A stretch of 64,000 nt of DNA from Uloborus plumipes. Lineage: Eukaryota; Arthropoda; Arachnida; Araneae; Uloboridae. The stretch lies in NCBI GenBank assembly GCA_038373865.1, contig JAXGGA010003438.1, positions 38,531-102,530 on the forward strand, in the 5' to 3' direction. Positions 33,265-45,708 of this stretch are shown here, piece by piece. The notes under the pieces were generated by a model. It did no database searches. It saw only the letters and a program-made list of their open reading frames with translations, and had not been told where the DNA came from. The position numbers were made by a program, and so were the translations under genes. The first letter of the stretch is position 1. Every line of letters starts with the position of its first letter.

Positions 33265-35703
33265 ATTTAAACCATGTTGGTTTCTGAGTAACAACGAAAT
33301 GTATTTTCATCTATACCCATTTTTGTCTTTCCCTTATTTTTTGTCTATTGCAGGTCTTAAATAATAGAAGCTTAATGTGACCGAGTCACGCGAAAGAGGC
33401 ATTTGTTTATGTCACACAAGTACAAAAGTTTTATCTCCAGTTACTACGAAAATCAAAAATAAATATTTACTAATTCCCTGACGTAGAAAATGCTAGAGTT
33501 ACCAGTCCAAAAATTTGGAACAAAGTTTTTAAATTAATAAAAGTACTGGACAATAAAATTTTCATCATTATTAAATTTCGCAAAAAGGATATTAATAATA
33601 ATAACAGCAATAATAACAAAAACATCGCGACTAATTCGATTGATTTGTAAGTATCAAGCACTTTCACTTCCCTTTCACTTCATTTTACTTCAATCAATTA
33701 ATCTTTATTCCATCAATTCTAAAGAGCAATTATTTTTGGATTTCAGAAAAAACTTTTTGCATCGCAAAAAAAAAAAAAAAAAAAGTGTACATAAGGAATT
33801 TTTAGTTTTCCCGATTTTTCAATGCAAAAGTTTTTTTTCTGTATTTTGTCGTGTTTTATATTTAACGGCTGTAATTTCTTGCAATTTTTTCATATCCTTG
33901 TATAGTTCATCATTTTTAGGGCAGTAATATGACACAGGGGGCTAAGTAGGAATGGGTAGTGTTTACAGCGCAACCACATAAAGTCTATATATAAGTAGAA
34001 AGAGTGGTAGAAGTATTGGTGCATTATCAAAGAAGAATCAAATTGCAACAACAAAGTAAAAATAGAAGTAATTAGAAGTACGGTTTTGAGCATAAAGAAA
34101 TGCAAATGATAAATAATTAAAATGAATATAAAATAAATTGTACACTAGTTATTTTTAACTTAATCTTAAATGTCTAGCTTTTATCCCGAAAATTACTAAA
34201 TCAAAAAAATATTTTGTTCTAATTCCGCGTCGATAGAATTTTCGAGCTTCTTCAAAACCCGCCATTTAATTCTGGGAATCTAAACATATGATGCATCCGA
34301 ATTCCACCAGATTCACAAATAGCTTAAAATTTTACCAAAATGCGGCTATTCTTTCTCTCTCTCTCTCTTTCTTTTTTTACTAGTATCTATGATTATTTAT
34401 TCAAGTCTGTTACTAATCTAATGAAGACTACATTTAAATAAACTCATTATCATGTCAAGTAGTTGAGCATTGTCCAGATATAGCCCAAACATGGCGCCGA
34501 GCACTGCTTGACATCCGAATCATCCGAAGCAGGCCGGAAGGTTCCCGGCATCAGCAAAAGAATTTCTCTGTTCGAGGAAGGATGATTCCGAATGGGGAGG
34601 CACACGGCCTCCGTGAGTCACTCATTTTTTCTCAATAGCAATTTCCCCGTAAATAAATTAACATTACTGTCGACTGAATTGTGAAGAAAGAGTTCGGGGA
34701 AGATTCGGCTGCAAGTGTCATGCTGTGCTCCTTCCTTTTATAGAACTCTCATGCTATTCAAGTTTTCGGATTGTTTAAATTGCTTTGAAAAATGCTTATT
34801 CCTTGCTCGTGCTTTCTTTCTTTCTTTTTTCCCTTTTCTTTTTTTGGGCTAATTTTATGTATGGAAAGCTTCCTTCTTTTTGGTTTGATGAATTTTTTTT
34901 TTCAAAGATTGCTTAAATGTGTTTTGTAAGTGTTATAGGACATATATTTACATTGAAGTTGATTTTAATGTTTTCTCATAGTGCGAGTTTCACAACGACG
35001 AGTTTCATATTCATTAAGTAATTATCTAATCGTTCACTGTTGATTCATTTAAGAGTCAAAATATTGACTGAAAGTATTTCGAAGCGAATGTTTAAAGTTT
35101 AAAATTACTTTTTCAAAATAAACACATCAGTTTAATAATTTGTAAGTTTAGAGTAACTCCTGTTTGAGGAAGTTATAGCTTCTTTAAAATCTAACCTGTA
35201 CTTTTTTTTTCCTACTACAGTTTTAAAAGAAATCGTATCCTGAAGAAGCAGTATTATGCCAGTGTGTGGTTTAGGAATCACTGCCAAGAACACTTGGTTA
35301 TAAGCTGCATTTCCAATAATACTATGGTATTACATGCAAAGACTGTTATGGCCCCTCCCTTAGCATCATTACATCGTGCAATATGCTCACAGGGGAATTT
35401 CCACTTATTATTAATTTCTCAATTTCCCAATGAAAAAAAAATATGCATTAACATGAGGGAAGAGATAAGTTGTGTGAAAAATCCTCTTTAACACGAAATC
35501 CTTCTTGTTATTTCTACCGAGTAACTCATATGCTGCATGCAAACATTTTCTACATAAGTGAATAAATTACAATTTGGTTCAGATGATATGTCCTAAAACT
35601 TCAAATGAGATTTCGATCAATTCCTAATCAATATATATCTTTGTATTTACACTGCTTCATCAAAATTGGACTTGACTGTTTAGTTTGTGCAATCTTTTTC
35701 GTT
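33265..35703. other. No gene seen
   Basis: AT-rich, with an A20 run near 33766, a CT run at about 34351-34372, and short unsupported frames. A pyrimidine tract ending in CTACTACAG at 35204-35220 looks like a splice acceptor, but no exon can be defended after it. Confidence 0.4.
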
Positions 35704-36043
35704 ATTGATGATTTCTGATTGTAAACAACTCCAAACTTACTTGAATCATTGATATTTTTATCCTCGGTTGAACTAATATTCCGTTCAATTTCAAGATTAA
35801 ATTGTTTCAAAAAACTCGAACTCAAAAGGACGTACTACTTTCAAACAAGTTCCGCACAACCAGTTGCACATGATTGATGATTTCTAATTGCAAACAGCTC
35901 CAAACTTACTTGCTTCGTTGCTGTTTTTATCCTCAGCCGAACTAATATTCCTTTTAATTTCAACTTAAATTGTTTCAGAAAACTCGAACTCAAAAGGACC
36001 TGCTACTTTCAACCAAGTCCCACACAACCAGTTGCACGAACTT
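35704..36043 (+). repeat. Two-copy tandem duplication, period 169 bp
   Basis: GATGATTTCT(G/A)ATTG(T/C)AAAC starts at 35707 and 35876; the shared text runs through CTCCAAACTTACTTG, AACTAATATTCC, AAACTCGAACTCAAAAGGAC and CACAACCAGTTGCAC. Divergence is modest. Confidence 0.85.
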
Positions 36044-36395
36044 CCCTCCACATAACCGAGGCACGCGATTTTCGCCATTGGAGAGCGACAGAACTGGGTG
36101 CGTGGATTCAGTTGTTGATCGAAAAATGTCAGCAAGAAGAAATATCGGTGGGGAGACTCGATACGATATACAGTCCGGTCGAAAATTGCGGAACTGTCAT
36201 ATAGAATCTTCATGAATCATTCCTACCTCTCTCTCTCTCCACCCTCCTCGGAAACGAAATCGTTTCCGCGTGCAATATAATGGCGGGAAATCGAATAAGG
36301 AGCTTAGTAAAAGAATTATAAAAGAAGATGGTTTTGAAAATTAAGTAGCTTAGTTGTTGAGATAATAGATTTGCTATTTACAGAAATAGTACTGC
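36044..36395. other. No gene seen
   Basis: Slightly GC-richer; overlapping short frames on both strands at 35965-36215 are unsupported. Confidence 0.4.
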
Positions 36396-36832
36396 TGGTA
36401 AATTTATTTACTTAATTATTTATCTATTCATCTTTTTATATATTTTTTTAAAAGAAACAAAGTAAAATTTTCGCAGAAGCTGGCCTAGAAATTTTCTAGT
36501 TTTAAGCATTCGCACAGTAGCTTTTTGAAGACTATTTTACACTATGTATAGATTTGTCCGTTTAATTACTCATTTCTTTATTAATTTGTTTATTTATCAT
36601 TCTCCGTTTATTTATTTGTTATAATTTTTATATGTATTTATTTATTAATCTACCCATCTATGCATCTATTTATCTCTTTATTTACTAATCTATCCATCTA
36701 TCTACTTTTCTACTTATCTATTTCTTTGTTTATCTAGTTACACATCAAATTGTTCAACCTATTTATTTATTTTTTATCTATATTAACTTAACTCTTTACA
36801 TATTTTTATATCGATTTATCTATTTATTTCGG
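36396..36832. repeat. Degenerate TTTA/TCTA low-complexity tract
   Basis: TTATTTA, TTATCTA and CATCTATC words dominate for about 430 bp without a clean period. Confidence 0.7.
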
Positions 36833-37310
36833 GGAGATCGGGGCTAGCTGGCATAGTTTTTACTTCTCGATTTTTCTCATTTTTTCTGTTGCACTTATGG
36901 TAAAAGTAATTTATGCCTCTGATAGGGTAACATTTTGGCTACAGAAAATCACTAGGAACATCATTTAAAATTCATTGGGGAACTCGTGAAAAATATATTT
37001 CGGAGGCTCCTCAACAGCGCTAACTTACCCCGGAGTCGGGATAAGTTGGCAGATGCAGCGGGGTATGTTGGCATAACATTGTTTGAAGTGATAAATTTGC
37101 AGCAATATAACAATTTTTTATTTTTTAAATATTTATTTAAATAGATAATGAGGTAATATGTCAAAACAAAGTTTTAAAAAACATGTATGAGCATTGTAGG
37201 TAGGTTACAAATGTCAACTGTAAAAGATGCTTTCTTACTCATCTGAATGGAGAGGTAACCTTTCCCAGAACTTTGTTGAGAATTGTTGTCGGGGTACCAG
37301 ATTGCGTCGG
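36833..37310. repeat. Segment with GGGGNTA(G/A)..TTGGCA words, likely decayed transposon
   Basis: CGGGGCTAGCTGGCATAG (36840s), CGGGATAAGTTGGCAG and CGGGGTATGTTGGCATAAC (37030-37080) are variants of one word, and TTACCCCGG is their inverse. I know this wording from noncoding parts of arthropod DNA transposons but cannot place its ends. Confidence 0.35.
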
Positions 37311-37615
37311 GTGGCTCTGGCTACTTCCAATACTTTGTAGTTTTCAGCATTTTAGTTTTTGGTTTTGCCTGACCTGCATTTCTCAACATTTGGCAACACA
37401 TTTGTAGAAGCTTGTATTCTTAGATGATACTTTGATAAGAAAATTTTGGCCGCTTTGACTTATAGCCCTGCTCAGGGCCTTCCACTAGTGAGTTCCCTAA
37501 GCAATACTGTTTGAGAAGCGAACTACTGTAATCGAAGGAGGTTCCATAGTTCTGCAAGAGAAGTTGAGCTGGCTGAAGTGATTTTCTTTCCTTCATTCCC
37601 TTTCGACCTATTATT
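37311..37615. other. No gene recognised
   Basis: Minus-strand frames here are short and broken; a decayed coding relic is possible but I cannot identify a family. Confidence 0.3.
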
Positions 37616-37920
<305 letters not shown>

Positions 37921-38994
37921 TAATAACAATAACAATAGAATAATATAAATAATAGAATAAGAAAAAGAAATAGAAGCAAAATAACTAATACTCAAGTGCA
38001 AATACTGAAAATATTGCAAGTGTCGTACTTAAAAATTGACGAACTGCTCTCATCTATGCGAAAAACGACGCTTTGGAAATCATAAGATGGCACAAATAAA
38101 ACTCTAAAGAGAGAGTAGACTCTATTTCTTTTGGGGATATTAATTTGGTCAAAGTTATTATGCATATTTAATGAAGTATGTGTGTACCTGTTATTCCATC
38201 AATCTTACTTCTTATTTTACTTACTTTAATTCGTTTAATTTTTGAGATGTTTTCAATTGTGAAAAGTTGAAAAGTAAAAAAATAAGTAGATAAATAGCAT
38301 CATATGGTATTTAGCTATCTCTAACGATTACTTTTATTCTCTTAAAATCATTTACTGTTTCTCATGACAACTTCAAAACACTTGTAGCTTAAAAGTAACC
38401 TCTGAATAACTCTTGACAACACATACTTATTTATTTTAATGGCATAATTTCAAATGAAGGGAGCGAGAAAGATCTTTAATTTTCTAAACTCATTTACATA
38501 AGTAAGTAGTATGAATATCCTGTTATATGCAAAACTCCATATAAATGTAATAATGAAAATAAGTACATGAGCACTACTAGCATGAGCAACCATGCAAAAT
38601 AAAATCACAGCTCTTCGTTTAAGTATTTACTGATGAAAAAGATAAAGTGATTTTTTTAACTCGAAAAAGGGAACTTTCATAAGTTTTTTTTTATACCTAT
38701 AAAAGCAATTTTTATAAATTTTTGCAAAATGACAACATTCATCATTTTTCAAAAGAAAGCAATATTTAGAAATTTTCAACAAAAATGCAAAGTTTATAAA
38801 CCTTTTAACTTGATATTTTTCCCTGAAAGCTGCTTTTATAAGTATTCCGTACGAAAGTAACTTATATTCCTAACTGAGGGGCCCATAATAAGGGCGAAAC
38901 TGCAGTCTTAGGATGCTATGATCGAGCTGTGGGTGCATTTGCTTCAGTTCTGCCTCAGCCCTGGCTTACGGGCGGCATATATAAGTTACCACAA
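37921..38994. other. No gene seen
   Basis: AT-rich filler. CAGCCCTGGCTTACGGGCGG (38956-38975) recurs as CAGCCCTGGCTCATGGGCGG inside the array at 39093. Confidence 0.45.
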
Positions 38995-39159
38995 TTTATA
39001 TATACTTTTTGTACAAGAAAACAACTTAATGAAATTTCTAAATTTTCTACGAGAAAATAACGTTCATAAGTGAAGCAAATATATGCCTTTCAGCCCTGGC
39101 TCATGGGCGGTAATTCATTGCAACGTTTTCAAAAAGAAATACACCTTCATATTTTTAAC

Positions 39160-39162
<3 letters not shown>

Positions 39163-39205
<43 letters not shown>
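39163..39205. repeat. (TA)n microsatellite
   Basis: About 42 bp of uninterrupted TA between AACGAA and TTTGAATC; the sister unit at 40325-40352 has only a short, broken version. Confidence 0.95.
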
Positions 39206-39208
<3 letters not shown>

Positions 39209-39773
39209 GAATCAAGTGAACTTGTTTTTGAAAGGTTCTGAACTCTTGCATTGAGAACAACGCTAAACAATCGCCACATTTAATTCTTAAAGAAAATTAT
39301 GTGCTCCAGGAATAGTGCAATTCCATCTTTGACTCAAATTAGAATCCATTATCTCAGCAAAGACGGAATTTAAGAGCATTCCTTCTGTTCCCTTGTCCAC
39401 TCATTAGTTAATCGAGACGTCAAAAGCCGCGTCTTCCGGAGAACTCCCTTATTCCTGGACTACCTCGGGAACGATTTGATTGTTGACTGCTGCGAGAAAT
39501 AATCAAATTCCTCTCATTAGAGCTTCATTACTGAGACGGGACGTGATTTATGACGAGGCGCATCCGAGGTTGAAGAAAGGCTTGGGAGGGGATTCTGCCT
39601 TCCTTTCCACTGGGCTGCCTCGTCGAATTAGGATTAGAAAGAATTTTATTTGATGCGGGCTCAAGTTTATTCTCTGATGTCTTTCAATAGCTTCAGCAAC
39701 TTTGGAGAAGATTTTTCGAGCTAAAAATGAAGTAATTGAAAAATTCCGTGATGATTATCACTGGAATTTACGA

Positions 39774-40217
39774 CAGTCCATTGTACGTCCCACATTGATT
39801 TCTACGGTGATTTGACGCAGTGTTGCTTGTCTGTTAGAATTTACGACTCTTTGCAGACGTCGCCGGTCTCGATCTTTAAGTGCAGGCGGTCGACCACTGC
39901 GCTGTCCATGGTGGGATGTTATGCCTGAAATTTCATACTCTCGCACACTCTTGACACAGTGGATCTGGGAATGTTGAATTCTCTAACGATTTCCGAAATG
40001 GCATGACCCATGCGTCTAGCTCCAACTAACATTCCGCGTTCAAAGTCTGTTAATTCACGTCGTGCGGTCATCATCACGTTAAAACCTCTTCACATGAATA
40101 ACTTGAACAGAAATGAAAGCTCTGTAAAAGCACTGCGCATTTATACCTGTTCTATGCGATGCTACTGCCATCTGAAAATTTGCATATTGCTATCCCATGA
40201 CTTTTGTCACTTCAGTG
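39774..40217 (-). pseudogene. Tc1-like transposon 5' end with truncated transposase
   Basis: Reading the minus strand from 40217, the end is CACTGAAGTGACAAAAGTC, a Tc1-type terminus next to TA (40218-40219). From about 40072 the translation gives TARRELTDFERGMLVGARR and EIVREFNIPRSTVSRV, the first helix-turn-helix of Tc1 transposases; after a one-base frameshift near 39937-39945 it continues with ISGITSHHGQRSGRPPALKD and RQATLRQITVEIN, the second helix-turn-helix. These domains bind the transposon ends. Coding stops at about 39774, where array sequence resumes, so the whole DDE catalytic domain is missing. The fragment lies exactly at the junction of two long array units. Confidence 0.88.
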
Positions 40218-42769
40218 TATATACTTTTTGTACAAGAAAACGTAATGAAATTTCTAAATTTTCTACGAGAAAATAACGTTCATAAGTTTTCAAAAAGAAA
40301 TACACCTTTATATTTTTAACACAAAAATATATATGTATATATATTAATAATATAAACTCGAATCGATTGAACTTGTTTTTGAAAGGTTCTGAACTCTTGC
40401 ATTGAGAACAACGCTAAACAATCGCCACATTTAATTCTTAAAGAAAATACTGTGCTCCAGGAATAGCGCAATTCCGTCTTTGACTCAAATTAGAATCCAT
40501 TATCTCAGCAAAGACGGAATTTAAGAGCATTCCTTCTGTTCCCTTGTCCACTCATTAGTTAATCGAGACGTCAAAAGCCGCGTCTTCCGGAAAGCTCCCT
40601 TATTTCAGGACTACCTCGGGAACGATTTGATTGTTGGCTGCTGCGAGAAATAATCAAATTCCTCTCATTAGAGCTTCATTACTGAGACGGGATGTGATTT
40701 ATGACGAGGCGCATCCGAGGTTGAAGAAAGGCTTGGGAGGGATTCTGCCTTCCTTTCCACTGGGCTGCCTCGTCGAATTAGGATTAGAAAGAATCTTGCT
40801 TGATGCGAGCTCAAGTTTATTCTCTGATGTTTTTCAATAGCTTCAGCAACTTTGGAGAAGATTTTTCGAGCTAAAATTGAAGTAATTGAAAAATTCCGCG
40901 ATGATTATCACTGGAATTTATGGCAAGGAGAACTTGAGGAAACTTGGTACGAATTCAAGAAAAGCCTGTGAGTTCATTTTTCAATGTCAGTCAATAGCTT
41001 CAAAAACTTTGAAGAAGAGTTTTCATGTTGGAAAATTAAAATAACAAAATTTATATCAAAATTGGGATGATTATCAATGGAATTAATACAAAGGAGCTTC
41101 CGACTGGTATGTCTCGTCGAATTAGAATTAGAAAGAATCTTGATGCAAGTTAAGAAAAGCTTATAACTTTATTCTTAAATGTCACTCAAATTCAACAGCT
41201 TAAGCAATTTCGAAAAGTAATTTTCTATTTCAATTCAATCAAGTATAATCTGAAATTTGAAAAAAAATGTGTAACTCGAAGCAGTTGAACTTGTTTTTGA
41301 AAGGTTCTAAACTCGCGTATCAAGAACAACATTTAAACAACAGCCTCATTCAATTCGCAAGAAAATTCCGTGCTCCAGGAATAGCGCAATTTCGTCTTTG
41401 ACTCAAATTAGAATCCATTATCTCAGCAAAGACGGAATTTAAGAGCATTCTTTCTGTTCTTTTGTCCACTCATTAGTTAATCGAGACGTCAAAAGCCGCG
41501 TCTTCCGAAAAACTCCCTTATTCCAGGACTACCTCGGGAAAATTTTGATTGTTGGCTGCTGCGAAAAATAATCAAATTCCTCTCATTAGAGCTTCATTAC
41601 TGAGACGGGACGTGTTTTATGACGAGGCGCATCCGAGGTTGAAGAAAGGCTTGGGAGGGGATTCTGCCTTCCTTTCCACTGTGCTGCCTCGTCGAATTAA
41701 GATTCGAAAGAATCTTGCCTGATGCGGGCTCAAGTTTATTCTCCGATGTCTTTCAATAGCTTCGGCAACTTTGGAGAAGATTTGTCGAGCTAAAATTGAA
41801 AACTGAAATAATTGAAAAATTCCAAGCAAAATTGAGATGATTATCGCTGGAATAAAGACAAGTAAGATTCGACGGGGGCTTCCTCGTCAAATTAAGATAA
41901 ACATGAATTTCGATGCGGGTTAAAAGCAAGCGGGGAACTTTATTCTACGATGTCACTCAAATTTAAAAGCCTAAGTAATTTCTAAAAGGAAATTTCTAGT
42001 TCATTTCAATTTAATCTAACTTAAAATTCAAACAAATTTTAAATTCCAAGCAAAATTAGGATGGATATTACAGAAATTTATGACGAAGCGCATCCGACGT
42101 TGAAGAAAGACTGGGAGAGGATTCTGCCTTCCTTTCCATTGGGCTGCCTCGTCGAATTTGGATTAGAAAAAATCTTGCTTGATGCGGGCTCAAGCTTATT
42201 CTCTGATGTCTTTCAATAGATTAGGCAACTTTGAAGAAGATTTTTCGAGCTAAAATTGAAATAGTTGAAAAATTCCACTGTGATTATCACTGGAGTTTAT
42301 GACAAGGAGAATCCGACTGGGTTACATCGTAGAATTATAATTGGAAATAAACTTGATGTGAGTTCAATAAAAGCCTGTGAGTTGTTTTTTCAATGTCTTT
42401 CAATAGCTTCAGGAACTTGGAAGATTTTTCGAGGTAAAATTTGAAATTTTAATAATTGAAAAGTTCCAAGCAAAATTATGACTTTCACCGGAATTTATAG
42501 TGAAGGACGACTATACTGCATCGTTGAATTAGAGAGAGAGAGAAAGAATCTTGCAGCAGGCAATTTAAATCCTGAGAGTTTACTTTTTGATGTTATTTAA
42601 ATTCAATAGCTTAAGGATTTTTTTTAATTCCATTTCAAATGAATCAATTTGAACTAGCCCGAACCTCAACTTGAAAAAACAATAAATGCACGCAACATTA
42701 TGATGATTGTTATCGGAGTTTATGATGAAGAGCGCCGGACTGGGATTCTATGTCGAATTAGGATTAGAA

Positions 42770-42948
42770 CAGGGACGTCATTTCGAAATTTTCCAGGTGG
42801 GGGGGGGGGGGGCAAAGGGTGCAAACACAATGTAAAATTTACCAAAAAGTGGCAGAAACCACGCCCACTTATATACCTATACATTGATTTCCCAAAGTAA
42901 AGGAGGGCAATTGACCCCCTGCCCCCCCCCCCCTAAATGACGGGCCTG
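42770..42948. mobile_element. hAT-like MITE with exact 8-bp duplication GATTAGAA
   Basis: CAGGGACGTCATTTCG and TAAATGACGGGCCTG are the inverted ends. GATTAGAA is present at 42762-42769 and 42949-42956, and this octamer is part of the array unit (TTAGGATTAGAA), so the empty site is known from sister units. G13 and C11 runs sit just inside the two ends. A right-end relative lies at 46611-46705. Confidence 0.93.
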
Positions 42949-43685
42949 GATTAGAAGGAGTCTTGGTACCAGACAAGAAAACCTGTGGGTTAAATATACG
43001 GTGTCTTTCAACAGCTGAAGCAACTTTTAAAAAGATTTTCCGAGTTAAATGGCACACACTAAAATGATTGAAAAATTCCAAGCAAAATTATGATGATGAA
43101 CTTATGACGATGAGCATCCGAGGTTGAAGAAATTCTTGAGATAGGATTCTGCCTTCCTTTCCACTCTGCTGCCTCGTCGAATTAGGATTAGAAAGAATCT
43201 TGCTCGATCTGAGCTAAAGAAAAGCCTGTGGGTTTATTCTCTGATATCTTTCGAGAGCTTCGCCAACTTTGGAGAAGATTTTTCCAGATTTAAAATTGGG
43301 GGAACTCAAAAATTAAAATTTTGAATTATTTCAAGCAAAAACATAGTGATTACCACTGAAATTTATAACAAATAGCATTCGACTGGCCTGCCTCGTCAAA
43401 TCGTGGTTAGAAAGAATCTTGATGTGAGTTAAGAAGAACGGGTATTTTTATTCCACGATGTCATTCACATTCAATAGCTTAAGAAATTTTGATGAAGATT
43501 TTTCCAGTTATATTCTATTAATTGGAACTGAAATTCAATAAACCAATAAAAATTCTTTGAAAAATTATAATGATTATTGCAGAAATTTATGACGAGGAGC
43601 GTTCGAGGTGGAAGAAAGGCTTGGGAGGGGATTCCGCCTTCCTTTCCACACTGCAAAAAAACGAACTGTTGTTTTCACAGTATAA

Positions 43686-43907
43686 CCTCTTCAGTCCTGA
43701 TTTTTTCAACCGTTTCAATTTCAAGTTTTTAAACCTTCGTTAGGTCTGAATAATACCTAGAAAAAAATTGGGATTGGTGAAAAATAAATGCTACAATCTT
43801 AGATTTTACAATGCATAGTTTTTTTCGTTATAATTTGCTTTGAAACCAAATATAAATAAAAACTTAGAAGGTACACATATGTGTACCGTCAACTGGGACT
43901 GAAGAGG
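43686..43907. mobile_element. piggyBac-like MITE nested in copy 12 (ATAA duplication)
   Basis: CCTCTTCAGTCCTGA and GGGACTGAAGAGG are the ends. ATAA occurs at 43682-43685 and 43908-43911, and joining the flanks restores the host's CAGTATAATACT. A perfect 18-bp palindrome GGTACACATATGTGTACC (43870-43887) lies 20 bp inside one end. ATAA rather than TTAA makes the piggyBac call tentative. Confidence 0.8.
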
Positions 43908-44072
43908 ATAATACTAGCAACTGAGGTTCCAATTTAAAACTGTAAAATGCACAATAATAAACTGTAATACTAGCAATTTTACAGATTCTTACTGTAAAGT
44001 TAGCAATTTGAGAGTTTAGAACAGCAAAATTTAGCTGTATTATACTGTAAGAACAACAGTATAATACTGGCA

Positions 44073-44497
44073 CAATGGCGGTTTAAGGGGGTAGTCAAAG
44101 GGTCAGCTGAACTCGCCTGTGATAAGAAACACATTTTATTAGCTGCATAGCCATTATCAGTCTTGATTTCATTGAAACAAAAATTTTACATACAATATGT
44201 TAGAAAAAAATTACTTATTTTAGGAATTTTATAATTCCATCGCTGGTTACATGTAGACTATTTATAAATTGCAATTAAAATTTTTCCAGGTGATAAATTT
44301 TGACCAAAATAAATAAATGGTTAATTTAACAGAATATTATAAAAATAGTACTTGATGTGCATGTGCAATATTGTATGATGCTCTGAAAATGGCTTAAATT
44401 TTGCATGCTTCGTTTTCCTTTCCTCGTAACTGATAATGTATTAACACTGGACACTAAAACTTGACCCCCCTTACACAAATTTCTGAATCCGCCTCTG
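44073..44497 (+). mobile_element. hAT-like MITE family B, copy 2, nested in copy 12
   Basis: CAATGGCGGTTTAAGGGG and CTGAATCCGCCTCTG are the ends. TACTGGCA (44065-44072) and TATTGGCA (44498-44505) are the 8-bp duplication with one change; joined, they restore the host MITE's TACTGGCAGC. Homologous to 18219-18648. Confidence 0.92.
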
Positions 44498-45320
44498 TAT
44501 TGGCAGCATAGGTTCCAGTTCAAAACTGTAAAATGCACGGTAACAAACTGCTAAATTAGCAATTTTACAGTTTATTATTGTAAAAATAGTTTAGTACTTT
44601 TACAGATTTAGTACTGTAAAATTTGCAGTTTCTACAGCTTATTACTATAAAACCAGCTGTATTATACTGTGAAAACAACATTCAGTTCTTTAAAGTGCAC
44701 TGGACTTCCTCGTCGAATTAGGATTAGAACGAATCTTGCTTGATAAGATTATATCACGAAAATATCAAGAACAGCCTGTGAATTTATTTACTGTGATGCC
44801 TTTCAATAGCATAAGAAATTTTCACGAAGATTTTTCAAATTTAAATTCAAAATTGAAATAATTGAAAAATCCAAACAAAATTTAGATTATTGTCGCTGGC
44901 ATTGATAACAAGCAGCATCCCATTGAACTTCCTCGTCTAATTAGGATTAGAAAGAATCTTGATGCGAAAAAGAAAATGTCTTATGGATGAATTTCGTATG
45001 TTTCCAAAACTCGTAACTCTAAAGATAAGCCAAAAGTAAAAGAGCGAGACGTGTAACTTTATTCTACTATGTCGCTCCGATTTAAAAGCTTAAATAATTT
45101 TGAAAAAATAAACTGCTTCAATTTAATAAAGTGAAACATAAAATTCAAAAGAAATTTGAAAAATTCAGGCGAAATTATGTGGAGCATTACAGAAATTTAT
45201 GACTAGGATCATCCAAGGTTGAAGAAAGACTGGGGAGGGTAATTTTTCTTCTTTTCCACTGGGCTGCCTCGTCGTATTAGGATTAGAAAAAAATCCTGAT
45301 GCGAGCTTGATAATAGCCTG

Positions 45321-45708
45321 CACTGCAAAAAATGTATGTTGTTTTTACCATAATGCAGTAAATTTTATAGTAATAAACAGTAAAAACTGCTAATTGTACA
45401 GTAATAAACTGTAAAATTTCTAATTTTACAGAAATTAAACTGTCTATTGCCAATTTTACTGTAATAAACTGTAAAATTGGTAATATTACTGTGCATTTTA
45501 AGTTTGAAACTGGAACCTCTGCTGCTAGTATTCTACTGTTGTTTCTACAGTGTAACACAGCTAACTTCGCGGTAATAAAGAGTAAAATAGTGGTAATAAA
45601 CTGTAAAATTCTAATTTTGCACTTTATTACTGTGCATTTTACAGTTTTAAACTTGAACCTCTACTGCCAGTATCATACTGTAAAAACAACACTTTATTTT
45701 TTACAGTG
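45321..45708 (+). mobile_element. ACTGT-MITE copy 13, complete, TG/TG flanks in the array
   Basis: CACTGCAAAAAATGTATG to TTTTTTACAGTG, TG at 45319-45320 and 45709-45710. Array sister units read AGCCTGTGAGTTTA at this point, so one TG is the duplication. Both dimer halves are present. Confidence 0.93.

Larger units (their letters stand above)
43649..44697 (-). mobile_element. ACTGT-MITE copy 12 with two nested insertions, CA/CA flanks
   Basis: Starts CACTGCAAAAAAACGAAC and ends TCTTTAAAGTG, with CA at 43647-43648 and 44698-44699. In array units without it the site reads CCTTTCCACTGGGCT, confirming insertion. Interrupted at 43686-43907 and 44073-44497. Confidence 0.92.

Noticed and set aside
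35204..35491. Pyrimidine tract with CTACTACAG followed by an open frame, as an exon
   Set aside because: AT-rich DNA yields many such tracts, the frame after it has no known motif, and no donor partner was convincing.
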